The notes: generated by a model from the sequence alone, not told the origin. A DNA stretch of 64,000 nucleotides from Streptomyces sp. f51 (GCF_037940415.1 NZ_CP149798.1:620001-684000), one strand, 5' to 3'; positions 16,174 to 25,678 are shown, numbered from the stretch's first letter. Numbers and translations: made by a program.

Positions 16174-17259
16174 ATGGCCGACGTACTGCTCACGGTAGGC
16201 ACCCGCAAAGGCCTCTTCATCGGGCGACGACGCGGCGGCACCTGGGAGTTCGACGAGAGCCCGTACTTCAACGCGCAGGCCGTGTACTCGGTCGCGATCG
16301 ACTCCCGGGGCGAGCGGCCGCGGCTGCTGGTCGGCGGGGACAGCGCGCACTGGGGCCCGTCCGTGTTCCACTCCGACGACCTGGGCCGTACGTGGACCGA
16401 ACCAACCCGGCCGGCCGTCAGGTTCCCCAAGGAGACGGGGGCCTCGCTGGAGCGGGTGTGGCAGCTCCACCCGGCGGCCGCCGAACCGGACGTGGTGTAC
16501 GCGGGAACGGAACCGGCCGCCCTGTACCGCTCGGAGGACCGGGGCGAGTCCTTCGAACTCGTACGCCCCCTGTGGGAACACCCCACCCGCTCCCGGTGGG
16601 TCCCCGGCGGAGGTGGTGAGGGGCTGCACACCATCCTGACCGACGAGCGCGACCCGGCGGCCGTGACGGTCGCCGTGTCCACGGCCGGGGTCTTCCGTAC
16701 CGCCGACGGCGGCGCGAGCTGGGAGCCGGCCAACTCCGGTGTCTCCGCGGTGTTCCTGCCGGATCCGAACCCGGAGTTCGGCCAGTGCGTGCACAAGGTC
16801 GCGCGCGACGCCGTCGACCCGGACCGGCTCTATCTACAGAACCACTGGGGCGTGTACCGCAGCGACGACGGGGCCGGGCAGTGGACCGACATCGGCGCGG
16901 ACCTGCCGTCCACGTTCGGATTCACGGTGGCCGCGCACCCGCACCGCGGCGACACGGCCTATGTCTTCCCGATCAACGCCGACGCGGACCGGGTCCCGGC
17001 CGACCGCCGCTGCCGGGTCTTCCGTACGGAGGACGCGGGCACGACCTGGGAACCGCTGACGGCGGGACTGCCCTCCGAGGACCACTACGGCACGGTGCTG
17101 CGCGACGCGCTGTGCACGGACGGCTCGGACCCGGCGGGCGTGTACTTCGGCAACCGCAACGGCGAGGTGTACGCGTCGGCGGACGACGGCGACAGCTGGC
17201 GGCAACTCGCCTCGCATCTGCCGGACGTGCTGTGCGTCCGCGCGGCGGTGACGGCCTGA
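16174..17259 (+). CDS. Asp-box (BNR/sortilin-type) beta-propeller protein
   Basis: A 361-residue protein made of repeated blades, each ending in an Asp-box: [40 protein letters not shown] and SADDGDSW. Such six- or seven-bladed propellers occur in sialidases and Vps10/sortilin-like proteins. No signal peptide and no sialidase Arg triad can be recognised, so it is probably a cytoplasmic propeller of unknown substrate, often annotated as an exo-alpha-sialidase-like protein. The ATG at 16174 is preceded by GGAGGTGG. It is divergent from the Rv1733c-like gene. Confidence 0.8.
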   Translation: MADVLLTVGTRKGLFIGRRRGGTWEFDESPYFNAQAVYSVAIDSRGERPRLLVGGDSAHWGPSVFHSDDLGRTWTEPTRPAVRFPKETGASLERVWQLHPAAAEPDVVYAGTEPAALYRSEDRGESFELVRPLWEHPTRSRWVPGGGGEGLHTILTDERDPAAVTVAVSTAGVFRTADGGASWEPANSGVSAVFLPDPNPEFGQCVHKVARDAVDPDRLYLQNHWGVYRSDDGAGQWTDIGADLPSTFGFTVAAHPHRGDTAYVFPINADADRVPADRRCRVFRTEDAGTTWEPLTAGLPSEDHYGTVLRDALCTDGSDPAGVYFGNRNGEVYASADDGDSWRQLASHLPDVLCVRAAVTA

Positions 17260-17492
17260 CCGCGGCCAGCCACGCGGGCGGGCCGGGTTCGACCGGCGGG
17301 AGCGACGGCCCGCCGGCATGCGGACGCGCTCCCGCCACGGTCGTGGCGTCCGCTCCCCTGGACCTCAACGGCCCGCGCCGGCAGGCGTCTTGTGCCCGGA
17401 CACGTCCCATTCGGCAACGAAACGGTCATCCCCGGTCGTGGGACGGCCACCAGTTTGATCTCGGCCATGTGCACGGCAGTAGGGTGACGCCC

Positions 17493-18170
17493 GTGGCACC
17501 AAGACCGTTGCACGAGATCGTCGAACCGGGCTGGGCGAAAGCCCTCGAACCCGTGGCCGGACGGATCGCCCAGATGGGCGACTTCCTGCGCGCGGAGATC
17601 GCCGCGGGACGCACGTACCTACCTGCCGGGGCGCATGTCCTGCGGGCGTTCCAGCAGCCCTTCGACGAGGTACGCGTCCTCATCGTCGGGCAGGACCCGT
17701 ACCCGACCCCGGGACACGCGGTGGGCCTGTCCTTCTCGGTGGCCCCCGAGGTACGCCCCCTGCCGCCCAGCCTGATCAACATCTTCACCGAGCTGAGGAA
17801 CGACCTCGGCGCGCCCCAGCCGTCCAACGGTGACCTCACGCCCTGGACGGAGCAGGGCGTGCTGCTGCTCAACAAGGCGCTGACGACGGCGCCCCGCAGC
17901 CCCGCGGCACACCGCGGCAAGGGCTGGGAGGAAGTGACCGAACAGGCGATACGCGCCCTGGCCGCGCGCGGCCGGCCGCTCGTGTCCATCCTGTGGGGCC
18001 GCGACGCGCGCAATCTGCGCCCCCTGCTCGGCAGTCTCCCCTCGGTGGAGTCCGCGCACCCCTCGCCCATGTCGGCCGACCGCGGCTTCTTCGGCTCACG
18101 TCCCTTCAGCCGCGCCAACGACCTGCTGGCCCAGCAGGGAGCCGAGCCGGTGGACTGGCGCCTGCCGTGA
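17493..18170 (+). CDS. ung: uracil-DNA glycosylase, family 1
   Basis: A 225-residue base-excision repair enzyme that removes uracil from DNA. The water-activating motif GQDPYP (about residues 66-71), the uracil-binding LLLNKALTT segment and the minor-groove intercalation loop HPSPM (about 190) are all present. GTG 17493 is used because family members begin close to APRPLxEIVEPGW; a GTG nine bases upstream is possible. It overlaps the downstream sugar kinase by four bases (GTGA), so the two are translationally coupled. Streptomycetes commonly carry two Ung paralogues; this one is in a housekeeping-looking context. Confidence 0.93.
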   Translation: MAPRPLHEIVEPGWAKALEPVAGRIAQMGDFLRAEIAAGRTYLPAGAHVLRAFQQPFDEVRVLIVGQDPYPTPGHAVGLSFSVAPEVRPLPPSLINIFTELRNDLGAPQPSNGDLTPWTEQGVLLLNKALTTAPRSPAAHRGKGWEEVTEQAIRALAARGRPLVSILWGRDARNLRPLLGSLPSVESAHPSPMSADRGFFGSRPFSRANDLLAQQGAEPVDWRLP

Positions 18171-19249
18171 CCTCCGGCGGAGTGCGCGGCGGTCCACGGG
18201 ACGGGCGAAGCCCTGCCGTGGTGCTGGCCGTGGACTCCGGAGGCTCGGGACTGCGCGTGGCTCTCGCCGCGCACCCGGTACCGAAGGGGCCGGGCGCTCC
18301 CGCAGTCCGTGCGGGCGCGCCGTCGCCCGCCCCGGTCCCGCTCGGCGCCCCGCTGACCTCGCGGGAGCCGGTCCGCACCGGTCCGCGCGGGATCTCCGCC
18401 CGCCATCTGCTCGATCAACTGCTGCCGATGGCACGCCGGTTGATGGCCGAGGCGGGCACCGAACGGATCGCGGCCGTCGCCGTCGGCGCGGCCGGCCTCG
18501 CGACGCTCGGCGACGAACTACGGGACGAACTGCCGGGCGCGCTGGAACGTGAGCTGGGAGTGCGCCGGCTCGCCCTGGCGGCCGACGCGGTGACCGCGTA
18601 CACGGGCGCCCTCGGCCCTCGCGCGGGGGCCGTGATCGCCGCGGGCACCGGCATGATCGCGACGGGCACCGACCTCACGTCGTGGCGCAGGGCCGACGGC
18701 TGGGGCCATCTCCTCGGCGACTGCGGCGGCGGAGCCTGGATCGGCCGCGCCGGCCTGGAAGCGGCCCTGCGCGCCTTCGACGGCCGCCCGGGCGGTTCGG
18801 CCGGACTGCTGGCCCGCGCGCGGGAGGTGTTCGGGCCGATGCCGGAGCTGCCCGGTCTGCTGTACCCGCGCACCGACCGGGCCGCCGTCCTCGCCTCCTT
18901 CGCGCCCGAGGTCGCCGCACTGGCCGGGAGCGATCGCGTGGCCGAGGACATCCTGCGGGCCGCCGCACGCCAGATGGCCGAGTCGGCCGCCGCGGTGTGC
19001 CCGGCCGGGGACGAACCCCATCTCGCCCTCACCGGCGGTGTGTTCAACCTGGGCGCCGCGCTCCTCGGGCCCCTGGAAGAGGAGTTGGCCGAGCGGCTGC
19101 CGCACGCCCGGCGGGTGCCGGCCGCGGGCGACCCGCTCGACGGCGCGCTCCGGATCGCGGCGGGTCTGGCCGACGGCCGGCTCGCGCTGCCCCCGGACGA
19201 GCGGATGCTGTCCGTCGTGACCGAAAAAGCCGTACCGGGCGGCGTATGA
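18167..19249 (+). CDS. BadF/BcrA-type ATPase, probable N-acetylglucosamine kinase
   Basis: A 360-residue protein of the ASKHA ATPase fold. The phosphate-1 loop [13 protein letters not shown] is near residue 20-32, the phosphate-2/adenosine region [11 protein letters not shown] at about 163-173, and [22 protein letters not shown] follows; LTGGVFNLG near the C-terminus is the adenosine motif. This pattern matches the N-acetylglucosamine kinase branch of the BadF family, though substrate cannot be fixed from sequence. GTG 18167 overlaps the ung stop codon. The nearby lactonase carries a DasR-like box, but this kinase gene does not. Confidence 0.75.
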   Translation: MTSGGVRGGPRDGRSPAVVLAVDSGGSGLRVALAAHPVPKGPGAPAVRAGAPSPAPVPLGAPLTSREPVRTGPRGISARHLLDQLLPMARRLMAEAGTERIAAVAVGAAGLATLGDELRDELPGALERELGVRRLALAADAVTAYTGALGPRAGAVIAAGTGMIATGTDLTSWRRADGWGHLLGDCGGGAWIGRAGLEAALRAFDGRPGGSAGLLARAREVFGPMPELPGLLYPRTDRAAVLASFAPEVAALAGSDRVAEDILRAAARQMAESAAAVCPAGDEPHLALTGGVFNLGAALLGPLEEELAERLPHARRVPAAGDPLDGALRIAAGLADGRLALPPDERMLSVVTEKAVPGGV

Positions 19250-19294
19250 CCCGAATTCGGCGCAGGGCCGACAACTCGGCGATTACTGATCGCT

Positions 19295-19319
19295 TCTGAT
19301 CCGTGCGTAACTCATCAGA
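19295..19319 (+). terminator. weak hairpin after the kinase gene
   Basis: TCTGAT-N13-ATCAGA followed by CAAAAG, 46 bases after the kinase stop codon. Six-base arms with a 13-base loop make it a weak terminator or possibly an operator for the downstream CbiX-like gene. Confidence 0.3.
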
Positions 19320-19394
19320 CAAAAGCGGACGGATACCGCTCACCTGCACCCTCCCCGAACAGGGGAACCCTGGAAACCAGTAACATGCGGCGCC

Positions 19395-20315
19395 ATGAGC
19401 TCCCCCACTGGGCCCGCGTCCGGCCTGCCAGTACGAATGCCGCGACCCCGCCAAGCCGGGCGGCACCGCCGTCCGGAACCCCTGGCGGCTCCTGAGGGCG
19501 CGCCCGCGCTCGTCCTCGCGGTGCCGGGCACCCCCAGCGCCGCCACGCGCAGCCTCGCCGAGGAGGTCGTGAGCATCGCCCGCTCCGAGCTCCCCGGCCT
19601 CGATGCCCGCATCGGTTACCTGGACGGGGACGACGAGTTCCCCACCTTGCAGTCCGTGCTGAGCCACGCCGCCGAGGAGCGCACCGCGCGTTTCGAGCAG
19701 GCCCGCGCCGCCGGTTCCGACGTCTCCGAGCCCGACGGCCCGGTCGGCATCGTTGTCCCGCTGCTCGCCGGCCCGGACAACGCCCTGCTGCGCCGGATCC
19801 GCCAGGCGGTCATGGAAAGCCGTGTCGCGGCCGAGCTGACCGACGTCCTCGGTCCGCACCCGCTGCTCGCCGAGGCGCTGCACGTACGCCTCTCCGAGGC
19901 CGGTCTGGCCCGCGCCGACCGCGCCCGGCTGTTCACCGTGGCGACCGCCGCGGACGGCATCGTGCTCGCCACCGTCGGCGGCGAGGACGCGGTGCAGGCG
20001 GCCGGGATCACCGGCATGCTGCTCGCCGCGCGTCTCGCCGTGCCGGTCATGGCGGCGGCCCTCGACGAGGAGGGTTCCATCGCGGCCATCGCCGAGCAGC
20101 TGCGCGGCTCCGGTTCGCAGCAGCTCGCGCTCGCGCCGTATCTGATCGGTCCCGAGCTCGACGCGGGTCTGCTCGACGCGGCCGCCAAGGAGGCCGGGTG
20201 CAGCGCCGCCGAGGCCCTCGGCCCGTACCCGGCGATCGGCAAGCTCGCGCTCTCCCAGTACACGTCGGCGCTGGGTATCGCGCCGCCGCAGAGCCAGGGA
20301 GCGCCGGCCTTCTAG
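19395..20315 (+). CDS. CbiX/sirohydrochlorin-chelatase-like protein
   Basis: A 306-residue protein consisting of two similar alpha/beta halves. The first begins at about residue 35 with PALVLAVPGTPSAATRSLAEEV, as CbiX-type chelatases do (HGSR-like turn after the first strand), with GIVVPLLAGPDN later; the second starts near 185 with DGIVLATVGGEDA. The His that binds the tetrapyrrole metal in true sirohydrochlorin chelatases (usually HGS or HGT) is replaced by PGT here, so chelatase activity is doubtful. No cobalamin or siroheme genes are nearby. Often annotated as sirohydrochlorin chelatase in streptomycetes; function is best called unknown. Confidence 0.6.
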   Translation: MSSPTGPASGLPVRMPRPRQAGRHRRPEPLAAPEGAPALVLAVPGTPSAATRSLAEEVVSIARSELPGLDARIGYLDGDDEFPTLQSVLSHAAEERTARFEQARAAGSDVSEPDGPVGIVVPLLAGPDNALLRRIRQAVMESRVAAELTDVLGPHPLLAEALHVRLSEAGLARADRARLFTVATAADGIVLATVGGEDAVQAAGITGMLLAARLAVPVMAAALDEEGSIAAIAEQLRGSGSQQLALAPYLIGPELDAGLLDAAAKEAGCSAAEALGPYPAIGKLALSQYTSALGIAPPQSQGAPAF

Positions 20316-20356
20316 TCGGCCGTCACACCCGCACCACCCGTACCACCCGCACACCG

Positions 20357-20390
20357 AAAGGGCCCGCTCCTGAGCCAGGAGGGGCCCTTT
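20357..20390. terminator. bidirectional terminator
   Basis: AAAGGGCCCGCTCCT and AGGAGGGGCCCTTT arms pair around a short loop, with A and T tracts on the two sides, between the convergent CbiX-like and lactonase genes. It can act as a rho-independent terminator for both strands. Confidence 0.85.
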
Positions 20391-20447
20391 CCCATGGGCG
20401 CGTGGCCCACCCGGCGCACCCTCTGGGGGCATGCCGGGCCGGCCGGA

Positions 20448-21494
20448 TCAGCCGAGGACCACGCAGGACGCGGCGGGCGCCTCGATCGAGCCCGCGCGGC
20501 GCGGAACGCCGGTGCCGGGATCGACGTCGAACCAGGTCACGTCGCCGGAGCGCTCGTTGGCCGCGTACAGGAAGCGCCCCGAGGCATCGAGGGCCAGCGC
20601 ACGCGGCCAGACGCCGCCGCAGGGCACCTCGGCGACGAGCGTGAGCACCTCGCCCGACGCGTCGACGCCGAGCACGGAGACGGTGTCCCGGCCCCGGGTG
20701 GCGGTCCACACGAAGCGGCCGTCGGGCGAGACGGCTATGCCCGACGGGTACGGGTCACCGTCCGGGACGCCGGACAGGACCGGCGTCTCGCCGACGGGCC
20801 GGAGCGAGCCCTCCTCGCCGTCCCAGCGGCAGACGGTGACGGTCGGGGCGAGTTCGTTGAGGACGTAGGCGTGCCCGCCCCGCGGGTGGAAGGCGAGATG
20901 GCGCGGCCCGGAGCCGGGGCGCAGGGCGGTCTCGCGGCGCAGGGTGAGTGTTCCGCCGTCGAGGGCGCACACCCGGACGGAGTCCGTGCCGAGGTCGACG
21001 CTGACGGCCCAGCGGCCGCCGGGGTCGGGCTGCACCTGGTGGGCGTGCGGGCCCCGCTGCCGCTGCGTGTTCGGACCGGAACCGGTGTGGCGGAGCACGC
21101 TCGATGCGGCGGGCGCCAGGCTGCCGTCGGGACGGACGGGGACCGCGCTCACACTGCCCGAGCCGTAGTCGGCCGTCAGGACGTGTCCGCCGAGGACGCT
21201 GAGGTGCGTGGGGCCGCCGCCACCGGTCGGAGTCGGCGGACCGGTCAGTTCCGGCTTGTCGCCGTGCACGCGGAAGGCGGCCACCGCGCCCTCGTCGGTC
21301 TCGCTGACCGCGTACAGGACGTCACGCCCGGGCCCGAGGGCCAGATACGAGGGGTCGGGCACGTCGGCGACCACGCTCAGCACGGTCAGTGCGCCGCTGT
21401 CCGGATCCACGTCCGCCGTCAGGACGCCTAGGCCTCCCGCCGCCGTGAACGAGCCGATGAACGCCCGCTGTCGCCGCCCGTCGCCCTGCGCCAC
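20448..21494 (-). CDS. lactonase-family (YkgB/Pgl-like) seven-bladed propeller
   Basis: A 348-residue beta-propeller of the 6-phosphogluconolactonase / carboxy-muconate cyclase family. Diagnostic stretches are AFIGSFTAAGGLGV at the start, VPDPSYLALGPG, GPNTQRQRGPHAHQVQPDPGG (the metal or substrate-binding HAHQ loop) and GSGPRHLAFHPRG. The family hydrolyses sugar lactones; the exact substrate is open. GTG 21494 is preceded by GAGAGGGG. A perfect GGTCTAGACC palindrome 58-67 bases upstream resembles the core of DasR boxes, suggesting control by amino-sugar supply. Confidence 0.85.
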   Translation of the reverse strand: MAQGDGRRQRAFIGSFTAAGGLGVLTADVDPDSGALTVLSVVADVPDPSYLALGPGRDVLYAVSETDEGAVAAFRVHGDKPELTGPPTPTGGGGPTHLSVLGGHVLTADYGSGSVSAVPVRPDGSLAPAASSVLRHTGSGPNTQRQRGPHAHQVQPDPGGRWAVSVDLGTDSVRVCALDGGTLTLRRETALRPGSGPRHLAFHPRGGHAYVLNELAPTVTVCRWDGEEGSLRPVGETPVLSGVPDGDPYPSGIAVSPDGRFVWTATRGRDTVSVLGVDASGEVLTLVAEVPCGGVWPRALALDASGRFLYAANERSGDVTWFDVDPGTGVPRRAGSIEAPAASCVVLG

Positions 21495-21551
21495 TTTCGG
21501 TCCCCTCTCGATGCCGCTTCGTCGGGGCGACGGTAGCAGTCACGGGCCTGC

Positions 21552-21561
21552 GGTCTAGACC
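21552..21561. promoter_or_regulatory. DasR-like responsive element
   Basis: The perfect palindrome GGTCTAGACC matches the central ten bases of the DasR consensus (roughly ASTGGTCTAGACCAST, from memory); the flanks match poorly except for one following A. DasR is the GntR-family regulator of chitin and N-acetylglucosamine use in Streptomyces. The site lies 58-67 bases upstream of the lactonase start codon, as expected for a promoter site. Confidence 0.55.
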
Positions 21562-21728
21562 AAAGCGAGGTGCCCCGCGCCGGTTCGGTGGAGGCCGTAC
21601 GCCGGCCGCCACGGGCCGCGCGAGAGGGCGCCGGAACCGGGGTGGCGGCGGCGGCTCCGAGGCCGCCCAGCGGGCACCCACACCCCGTAGTGGATCTTCC
21701 TGACCGGTATCCGGTCACCGCACGAGAA

Positions 21729-21766
21729 CGGCCCCCTGGGTGCGGGACCACGCACCCAGGGGGCCG
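21729..21766 (-). terminator. very strong hairpin terminator of the FUSC gene
   Basis: Perfect 16-base arms (CGGCCCCCTGGGTGCG and its complement) with a six-base loop, 43 bases beyond the FUSC stop codon. Confidence 0.85.
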
Positions 21767-21808
21767 GGGACCGTCCGCGCCGGGCGCGGACGGTGTTTCG
21801 CGGGGGCG

Positions 21809-23317
21809 TCAGACGCCGACGAGCCGGGAGTCGCGCACCGGTCCGCGCAGCGGTGTCGCCATGTCGACGAGCGCCCGCTCGAGGCCGTGCAGATGCGCGA
21901 GGGCCTGCTCGGCGCCGGGGTGGTGCCGGGGGACGCCCTGGTGGGCCGCGGGAGCGCCGCCCGGCACGGCCCCGACCAGCGACTCCATCGCCGACTCGAC
22001 GCGCCGGCAGGCCGCCGCGAGACGGACGTCGTGCGAGGCGTCCGGGTCGGCCGCGACGGCGGCGAGACCCCGTACCTCGCGGGCGCAGTCGTCCAGCAGC
22101 GCCAGGATCGCGCGGGCCCGCTCCTTGCGCTGCCGCATCGGGTTGAGCGGATGCACCAGGGGTGCGAGAGCCATCCGTACCCGCCCGAGCAGCCCTTCCA
22201 GCTCCGCCGCGAGCGGGGCGGGGTCCGCCTGGGCGTCGCCCGCGAGCCGCCGGGCCGCCGCCGAGGTGCATCCGTGCACGGCGTGCAGGGCGCGCTCGAT
22301 CCAGCGGTCGGTGACCGTGTGCGTGGTGATCGGCAGGACGAGCGCGACCGCGAGCGCGGCACCGAGCGCGCCGACACCGGTCTCGGCGAGCCGGAGGACC
22401 AGCAGCCCCGGGTGCAGGACGCCGAGCAGCCCGTAGAGCAGGCCCGCCATGACGGTGACGAAGAACATCATCCAGCTGTACGAGGGCGCGGCCGTGTAGA
22501 AGATCCCGAAGACGCTCACAGCGACCAGGACGGCGGTCGGCGCCGGTGCGCCGTGCAGCGGTACGGCGACGAGCAGCCCGGCCATGATCCCGACGAGCGT
22601 GCCGACCACCCGGCGGAACCCCCGGACCAGCGTCTCACCGCGCGAGGCCGTGTTGACGAAGATCCACCACGCGGTGCCGACGGCCCAGTACCAGCGGTCG
22701 TGCGAGATCAGCTGGCCCGCGGCGAGGGCGAAGCCGCAGGCCGCGGCCGCCTGGAAGGCCTGGCGGGTGGCGGGGCGCGCCAGTCCGCGCCCCTCCAGCG
22801 GCAGCGGCGCGGCGGGCAGGGGGCTGCGCCGCTCGATGCACCACGCGCCGAACCGCACGGCCGAGGACGCCGCCAGCGACAGGGCGACGGCGGTGTAGAG
22901 CTGCGGGAGCTGGGCGGGCACGGCGTGCAGGAACTGGGTGGTGAAGAACATCATGAACGCGAAGATGCCGAGCGCGTGCCCGCGCGGGCCGAAGCGGCGG
23001 GCGTACACCCCGGCGAAGACGACGGCGAGCCAGGTCGCATCCCGCAGCAGCGGCGCCCCGTGCAGGGTGGTCGCCGCCGCGAGGACCGGGAAACCCACCA
23101 CGGGCAGCAGCGCGGTGGTACCGGCCTGGCCGCGCACGGTCGGGTCGCCGACGGTGAAGAGCGCGAGGAGCGCTGCGAGCCCGCCGGCGATCGAGGCGGG
23201 GAGCGAGAGTCCGGCCAGCCGGCACACCGTGACCGCCAGGCCGATGCCGACGACGGCCCGGAGAGAGACCCGCAACCGGAACAGTCCCGGATCCGGCGCC
23301 ATGAACATCTTCTTCAC
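21809..23317 (-). CDS. FUSC-family membrane protein (aromatic-acid-exporter-like)
   Basis: A 502-residue protein with two blocks of about five to six transmembrane helices (about 15-155 and 195-330), separated by a short cytoplasmic link, then a soluble helical C-terminal domain (about 340-500). The second block carries RWYWAVGTAWWIFVNTASRGET followed by RVVGTLVGIMAGLLV, the hallmark of the FUSC family. Related proteins export hydroxylated aromatic acids or act in envelope stress. GTG 23317 begins the gene. It is divergent from an Lrp-family regulator, with a perfect inverted repeat in the shared region, so substrate-responsive control is likely. Confidence 0.82.
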   Translation of the reverse strand: MKKMFMAPDPGLFRLRVSLRAVVGIGLAVTVCRLAGLSLPASIAGGLAALLALFTVGDPTVRGQAGTTALLPVVGFPVLAAATTLHGAPLLRDATWLAVVFAGVYARRFGPRGHALGIFAFMMFFTTQFLHAVPAQLPQLYTAVALSLAASSAVRFGAWCIERRSPLPAAPLPLEGRGLARPATRQAFQAAAACGFALAAGQLISHDRWYWAVGTAWWIFVNTASRGETLVRGFRRVVGTLVGIMAGLLVAVPLHGAPAPTAVLVAVSVFGIFYTAAPSYSWMMFFVTVMAGLLYGLLGVLHPGLLVLRLAETGVGALGAALAVALVLPITTHTVTDRWIERALHAVHGCTSAAARRLAGDAQADPAPLAAELEGLLGRVRMALAPLVHPLNPMRQRKERARAILALLDDCAREVRGLAAVAADPDASHDVRLAAACRRVESAMESLVGAVPGGAPAAHQGVPRHHPGAEQALAHLHGLERALVDMATPLRGPVRDSRLVGV

Positions 23318-23485
23318 CGTCGGCAGCCCGCCCCCACTTCGCGTTCAACACGGAATTCGGCATGCGCAGCGCACATGCGAAAGGCGCCGCGGGTCCGGTA
23401 CGGCGTCCTTGCCGTCCGGCGCTGCGCAGCGCCATCGATACGGACAAGGTACGCGGCAGCTCCGAACTGGCTCAACTCGTACGGT

Positions 23486-23512
23486 TTCGACTGAGCCATT
23501 GGTACAGTCGAA
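23486..23512. promoter_or_regulatory. Lrp-type operator between FUSC and Lrp genes
   Basis: TTCGACTG-N11-CAGTCGAA, perfect eight-base arms, 37 bases before the lrp ATG and 169 bases before the FUSC start. Arm length and spacing suit an Lrp/AsnC dimer or octamer site. Confidence 0.65.
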
Positions 23513-23548
23513 GGCGATCGTCGTCAGCCACAAGGAGGCCAACGGACC

Positions 23549-24025
23549 ATGCCCGTGGACGAGCTCGACACGCGCATCCTGCGGCTGCTGCTGGAGCAGC
23601 CGCGCACCAGCGTCCGCGAGTACGCCCGTGTCCTCGGTGTCGCCCGCGGCACGCTCCAGGCCAGGCTCGACCGGCTGGAGCGGGACGGAGTGATCACCGG
23701 GACGGCCCCGTCCCTGTCCCCCGCCGCCCTCGGCCATCCCGTGCTCGCCTTCGTGCACATCGAGGTCACCCAGGGCCATCTGGACGATGTGGGCGACGCG
23801 CTCGCCGCCGTACCGGAGATCATCGAGGCGTTCTCGATCACCGGCGGCGGCGATCTGATCACCCGGGTCGCGGCGCGCGACAACGCGCACCTGGAGGACG
23901 TGATCCAGGCTCTGATCAGCCTGCCGGGCGTGGTCCGCACCCGGACCGAGGTGGCACTGCGCGAACGCGTCCCGCACCGGCTGCTGCCGCTGGTCGAGTC
24001 GATCGGGCGGGCGGCGCGGCGCTGA
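23549..24025 (+). CDS. Lrp/AsnC-family transcriptional regulator
   Basis: A 158-residue protein. Residues 4-55 form the N-terminal helix-turn-helix (DTRILRLLLEQPRTSVREYARVLGVARGTLQARLDRLE) and residues 70-145 the RAM ligand-binding domain, with the SITGGGDLITRVAARD strand-turn typical of the effector site. ATG 23549 follows AAGGAGG. The gene is divergent from the FUSC exporter-like gene and shares an operator with it, which makes that gene the probable target. Confidence 0.9.
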   Translation: MPVDELDTRILRLLLEQPRTSVREYARVLGVARGTLQARLDRLERDGVITGTAPSLSPAALGHPVLAFVHIEVTQGHLDDVGDALAAVPEIIEAFSITGGGDLITRVAARDNAHLEDVIQALISLPGVVRTRTEVALRERVPHRLLPLVESIGRAARR

Positions 24026-24094
24026 GCGCGACGCGAGGGGCCGCCTCGCTCCACGCACCCCGCGGATGGATCATTCCTGGGCATCCTTGACCGT

Positions 24095-24790
24095 ATGAGC
24101 AGCCTCGATGGCACTGCGGTCATCTTCGATCTCGACGGAACGCTCGTGGACAGCGAACCGAACTACTTCGAAGCCGGGCGCCGGGCCCTCGCCGCCCAGG
24201 GCGTCGGCGACTTCACCTGGGCCGACCACGAGACGTACGTCGGCATCAGCACCCAGGAGACGGTCGCGCTCTGGAAGGAGCGCTACGGACTGACGGCCCC
24301 GCTGGAGACCCTGCTCGCCGAGGTGAACCGCCGCTACCTGGAACTGGCCCGCGCCTCCACGCCGGTCTACCCGGAGATGCGGGCGTTCGTGCACCTGCTG
24401 GCCGCGGCCGGCGTTCCGATGGCGGTGGCCTCCGGTTCCTCGCGCGAGGCCATCGAGGTCATCCTGTCCGGGACCGGCCTGGCCTCCCGGCTCACGACCG
24501 TCGTGTCCGCCGACGAGGTGGCGCACGGCAAGCCCGCCCCCGACGTGTTCCTCGAAGCGGCACGCCGACTGGGGGCGGCCCCGGCGGACTGCGTGGTCCT
24601 GGAGGACGCCGCGCCGGGCGCCGTCGCCGCGCACGCGGCCGGCATGCGCTGCGTCGCCCTTCCCTACCTCCCCGATCAGGCCGACGATCCCGCCTTCGCG
24701 CGGGCCGATCTGCTCGTACGCGGCGGTCAGGCCGGGTTCAGCGCGCGGGCGGCGTACGCCTGGCTGGCGAACGAGGCCCCGCGTTCCTGA
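24095..24790 (+). CDS. HAD-superfamily phosphatase (phosphoglycolate-phosphatase-like)
   Basis: A 231-residue protein with complete HAD motifs: motif I DLDGT (Asp12 and Asp14), motif II VASGSSREA, motif III Lys in HGKPAPDVF and motif IV LEDAAPG. A four-helix cap lies between motifs I and II (residues about 20-85), as in subfamily IA phosphatases and beta-phosphoglucomutases. Substrate unknown; sugar or glycolate phosphates are typical. It starts 69 bases after the Lrp gene in the same direction and may share its transcript. Confidence 0.85.
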   Translation: MSSLDGTAVIFDLDGTLVDSEPNYFEAGRRALAAQGVGDFTWADHETYVGISTQETVALWKERYGLTAPLETLLAEVNRRYLELARASTPVYPEMRAFVHLLAAAGVPMAVASGSSREAIEVILSGTGLASRLTTVVSADEVAHGKPAPDVFLEAARRLGAAPADCVVLEDAAPGAVAAHAAGMRCVALPYLPDQADDPAFARADLLVRGGQAGFSARAAYAWLANEAPRS

Positions 24791-25039
24791 GCGGGCACGC
24801 GCCCGCGGGTCATTTCCGAAGACCACGGCCGGAACTCCGCCCGGTACGCCAGAATGCCCGTCGGCGAGCGGTTCCGGGCACCGCGCGGAACGGTTCGGCC
24901 GTCACGGAGCTGTCGCCCGAACCGCTGGGGCCCGAGCGGACCGCTGTACGAGGTCGCCCGGCCCGGAGAGTCCGGTCGCCGCGGGCGGTCCGGCCGCGCC
25001 GCCGGGAGGAGTCCCGCCTTCGTTCCGGAAGGAGTACGC

Positions 25040-25678
25040 GTGCACCCCGACAAGGACGCATCCGCGGGCTCGGGAGCGCCGGCACGTCCGGACGGGCCGC
25101 TGCGCTCGGACGCGCGACGCAATCGCGAGCGCATCCTGGCCGTGGCGCTCGCGGAGCTCACCCGCTCCGCCGACACGCCGCTGAGCGCGATAGCGAGGAA
25201 GGCGGGGGTCGGCCAGGGGACCTTTTACCGCAACTTCCACCATCGCGAGGCCCTCATCGTGGAGATCCACCGCCACGAGGTGCGGCAGGTGACCGACGCG
25301 GCGGCGCACCTGCTCGCCACCCGCCCGCCGCACCGGGCACTGCGGGAGTGGACGGACCGTCTCACCCGGTTCGCGATGGCCGAGGCGGGCCTGACCGCGG
25401 CGCTGCGCACGGCCGACGGCGGCTCCCGGGGCGTCCGGGCCAGGCTCGACCACGGGCCCGTGCGCGCGGCCGTCGCGCTCCTGCTGAGGACCAACGAGCA
25501 GGCGGGCACGATTCGCCCCGGGGTGACCCCCGACGACTTCCTGCTCGCCGTGGCCGGGCTCTGGCACCTCGACCCGCACGGGGACTGGCCGACGGACGCC
25601 CGCCGCCTGCTGGACCTGGTGACGGACGGTCTGCGCGTGGGCGCGCCTGGACCGGCCACGCCGTCGCGGGAGGACTGA
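25040..25678 (+). CDS. TetR/AcrR-family transcriptional regulator
   Basis: A 212-residue protein. The helix-turn-helix (LSAIARKAGVGQGTFYRNF, about 50-68) is typical of TetR, followed by a helical C-terminal domain that resembles the SbtR/TetR_C_33 type (LLLRTNEQAGTIRPGVTPDDFL). GTG 25040 is selected for the GGAAGGAG at 25027-25034. No obvious target is adjacent: the upstream HAD gene runs the same way 249 bases away and the NAD kinase gene converges. Confidence 0.85.
   Translation: MHPDKDASAGSGAPARPDGPLRSDARRNRERILAVALAELTRSADTPLSAIARKAGVGQGTFYRNFHHREALIVEIHRHEVRQVTDAAAHLLATRPPHRALREWTDRLTRFAMAEAGLTAALRTADGGSRGVRARLDHGPVRAAVALLLRTNEQAGTIRPGVTPDDFLLAVAGLWHLDPHGDWPTDARRLLDLVTDGLRVGAPGPATPSRED

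Larger units (their letters stand above)
21495..21808. other. 314-base intergenic region
   Basis: Between two leftward genes. It holds the promoter region of the lactonase with a DasR-like box (21552-21561), about 160 bases in which I see nothing, and the terminator of the FUSC gene (21729-21766). Confidence 0.6.
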
